DNA of 6,451 nt from Singulisphaera sp. GP187 (GTDB lineage: Bacteria; Planctomycetota; Phycisphaerae; Phycisphaerales; SM1A02). The notes beneath the pieces were generated by a model. That model saw only the letters and a list, made by a program, of their open reading frames with translations, ran no database searches and had not been told where the DNA came from. The DNA lies in contig CAMDEL010000091.1 in NCBI GenBank assembly GCA_945896765.1, positions 1 to 6,451 on the forward strand, in the 5' to 3' direction. This document shows positions 5,547-6,451 of this stretch, in pieces (the first letter of the stretch is position 1; every line of letters begins with the position of its first letter). The translations under genes were made by a program, and so were the position numbers.

Positions 5547-6451
5547 TTGCCCACGCTTGGAGCGCTTGCGAAAGTGCGTCTGAATGCACTGGTGCTCGTC
5601 ACGACAGGAGTTGGATTTATTGTCTCAACAACAGCAACACCAAATTGGACTCTGCTTGCATGGACGCTGCTCGGAACGGCTGCATCTGCTGCGAGTGCAT
5701 CGATGTTCAATCAACTCATCGAAAGTCGCCGCGATGCGTTGATGCAACGAACTGAGGGAAGACCCCTTCCGCAAAAGCACATCGGACGACCGTTAGTTTT
5801 TCTTATGGCAGTCTTGCTTGCATATGTCGGGTGGGCGCTATTGCTTTGGGCCGCTGGATGGATTCCTGCTGCGCTCGCCACTGGAAACATCGCGTTGTAT
5901 GCGCTGATTTATACGCCGCTGAAACCAATCACATCGATCAACACGATCGTTGGTGCAGCATGCGGCGCAATTCCACCACTCGTTGGATGGACCGCAGCAA
6001 CGGGTTCCTTCTCGCCTGGCGGATGGGTGATCGCAGGGATTCTCTTCGTCTGGCAATTGCCACATTTTATGGCACTCGCATGGATGTACCGCGAAGATTA
6101 TGCTCGCGGTGGATTCAAGATGTTGCCTGCAGTCGATCCAAGTGGACAAGTCACCGCGCAAACAATGGTGCTGACATCTCTCATCTTGATTCCCCTTGGA
6201 TTGCTGACGACGGTCTATGGCGTTGCAGGTTGGTGGTTCGCCATTATTTCAATCATTCTGGGATGCTGGATGATCTTCGAGAGTTTCCGCTTTCTTCATC
6301 TTCGAACCGATGCATCAGCACGCCGTGTGTTTTTCACCAGCATCACATATCTCCCGCTGCTCTTGCTCGCGCTTGTGCTTGATCGAGGATCAGTCTCGCC
6401 GAGTGCGGCTCTGCGAAATGCTCCAGTCTTTATCGCACCTGACGAAAAAAT
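5547..6451 (+). CDS. ctaB: Protoheme IX farnesyltransferase (heme O synthase), 3' end beyond window
   Basis: Transfers a farnesyl group from farnesyl diphosphate to protoheme IX, giving heme O, the substrate of the divergent CtaA. Integral membrane UbiA-type enzyme. Counting from TTG 5547, motif 1 is N55-x3-E59-x3-D63 followed by MQRTEGRPLP (66-75), which binds Mg-diphosphate. Motif 2 is YTPLKPITS (122-130) with VGAACGAIPPLVGW (135-148), and motif 3 is WQLPHF (169-174) with REDYARGGFKMLP (182-194). The family's closing YLPLLLLALVLDR is at 268-280. A further 21 residues follow and the frame is still open at the edge, so the stop is just outside or a longer tail exists. The frame has no ATG before the conserved core. 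Candidate starts are TTG 5547, GTG 5574 (cuts into helix 1) and the non-standard ATC 5508, which sits exactly where a leaderless message would begin and adds 13 residues. TTG 5547 is given as the conservative choice. Confidence 0.92.
   Translation, partial: MPTLGALAKVRLNALVLVTTGVGFIVSTTATPNWTLLAWTLLGTAASAASASMFNQLIESRRDALMQRTEGRPLPQKHIGRPLVFLMAVLLAYVGWALLLWAAGWIPAALATGNIALYALIYTPLKPITSINTIVGAACGAIPPLVGWTAATGSFSPGGWVIAGILFVWQLPHFMALAWMYREDYARGGFKMLPAVDPSGQVTAQTMVLTSLILIPLGLLTTVYGVAGWWFAIISIILGCWMIFESFRFLHLRTDASARRVFFTSITYLPLLLLALVLDRGSVSPSAALRNAPVFIAPDEK

Noticed and set aside
5831..6382. Open frame on the plus strand inside ctaB
   Set aside because: It is a shifted frame of ctaB. Its translation has no recognisable motif and ctaB motifs 2 and 3 occupy the same bases in the correct frame.

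Overview
The window looks like chromosomal DNA of a bacterium from the Planctomycetota, perhaps the Phycisphaerae. This is inferred from the mix of a PASK/PknB-type Ser/Thr kinase, a secreted FG-GAP-like propeller, a secreted prenyltransferase/squalene-oxidase-repeat protein and a ctaA/ctaB pair. No single marker proves it. There is no sign of a mobile element, phage, CRISPR array, tRNA or rRNA, and no gene-free stretch longer than 70 bases.

Six genes alternate strictly in strand. A Ser/Thr protein kinase (990 to 1, minus, cut by the window edge) diverges from a small four-helix membrane protein (1027-1332, plus). That gene converges on a secreted seven-repeat propeller protein (2695 to 1367, minus). 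The propeller gene diverges from a secreted alpha/alpha-toroid protein (2762-4162, plus). The toroid gene runs tail to tail, with a 62-base overlap, into heme A synthase ctaA (5486 to 4101, minus). ctaA diverges from heme O synthase ctaB (about 5508 or 5547 to the right edge, plus, cut).

ctaB and ctaA form a pathway: CtaB farnesylates protoheme to heme O and CtaA oxidises it to heme A for aa3-type cytochrome oxidase. The other four genes have no evident functional link to this pathway or to each other. The kinase is the one obvious signalling component.

The most interesting signal is in the start regions. Every gene has a sigma70-like -10 hexamer ending 6 or 7 bases before its start codon, and only ctaA has a Shine-Dalgarno-like sequence. 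This predicts that the genes are transcribed as leaderless mRNAs. It moves the start of the small membrane protein to a GTG and points to an ATC as the possible start of ctaB. The second notable point is a CtaA with an extra four-helix membrane domain at its N-terminus. I do not see a clearly new multi-gene system here.
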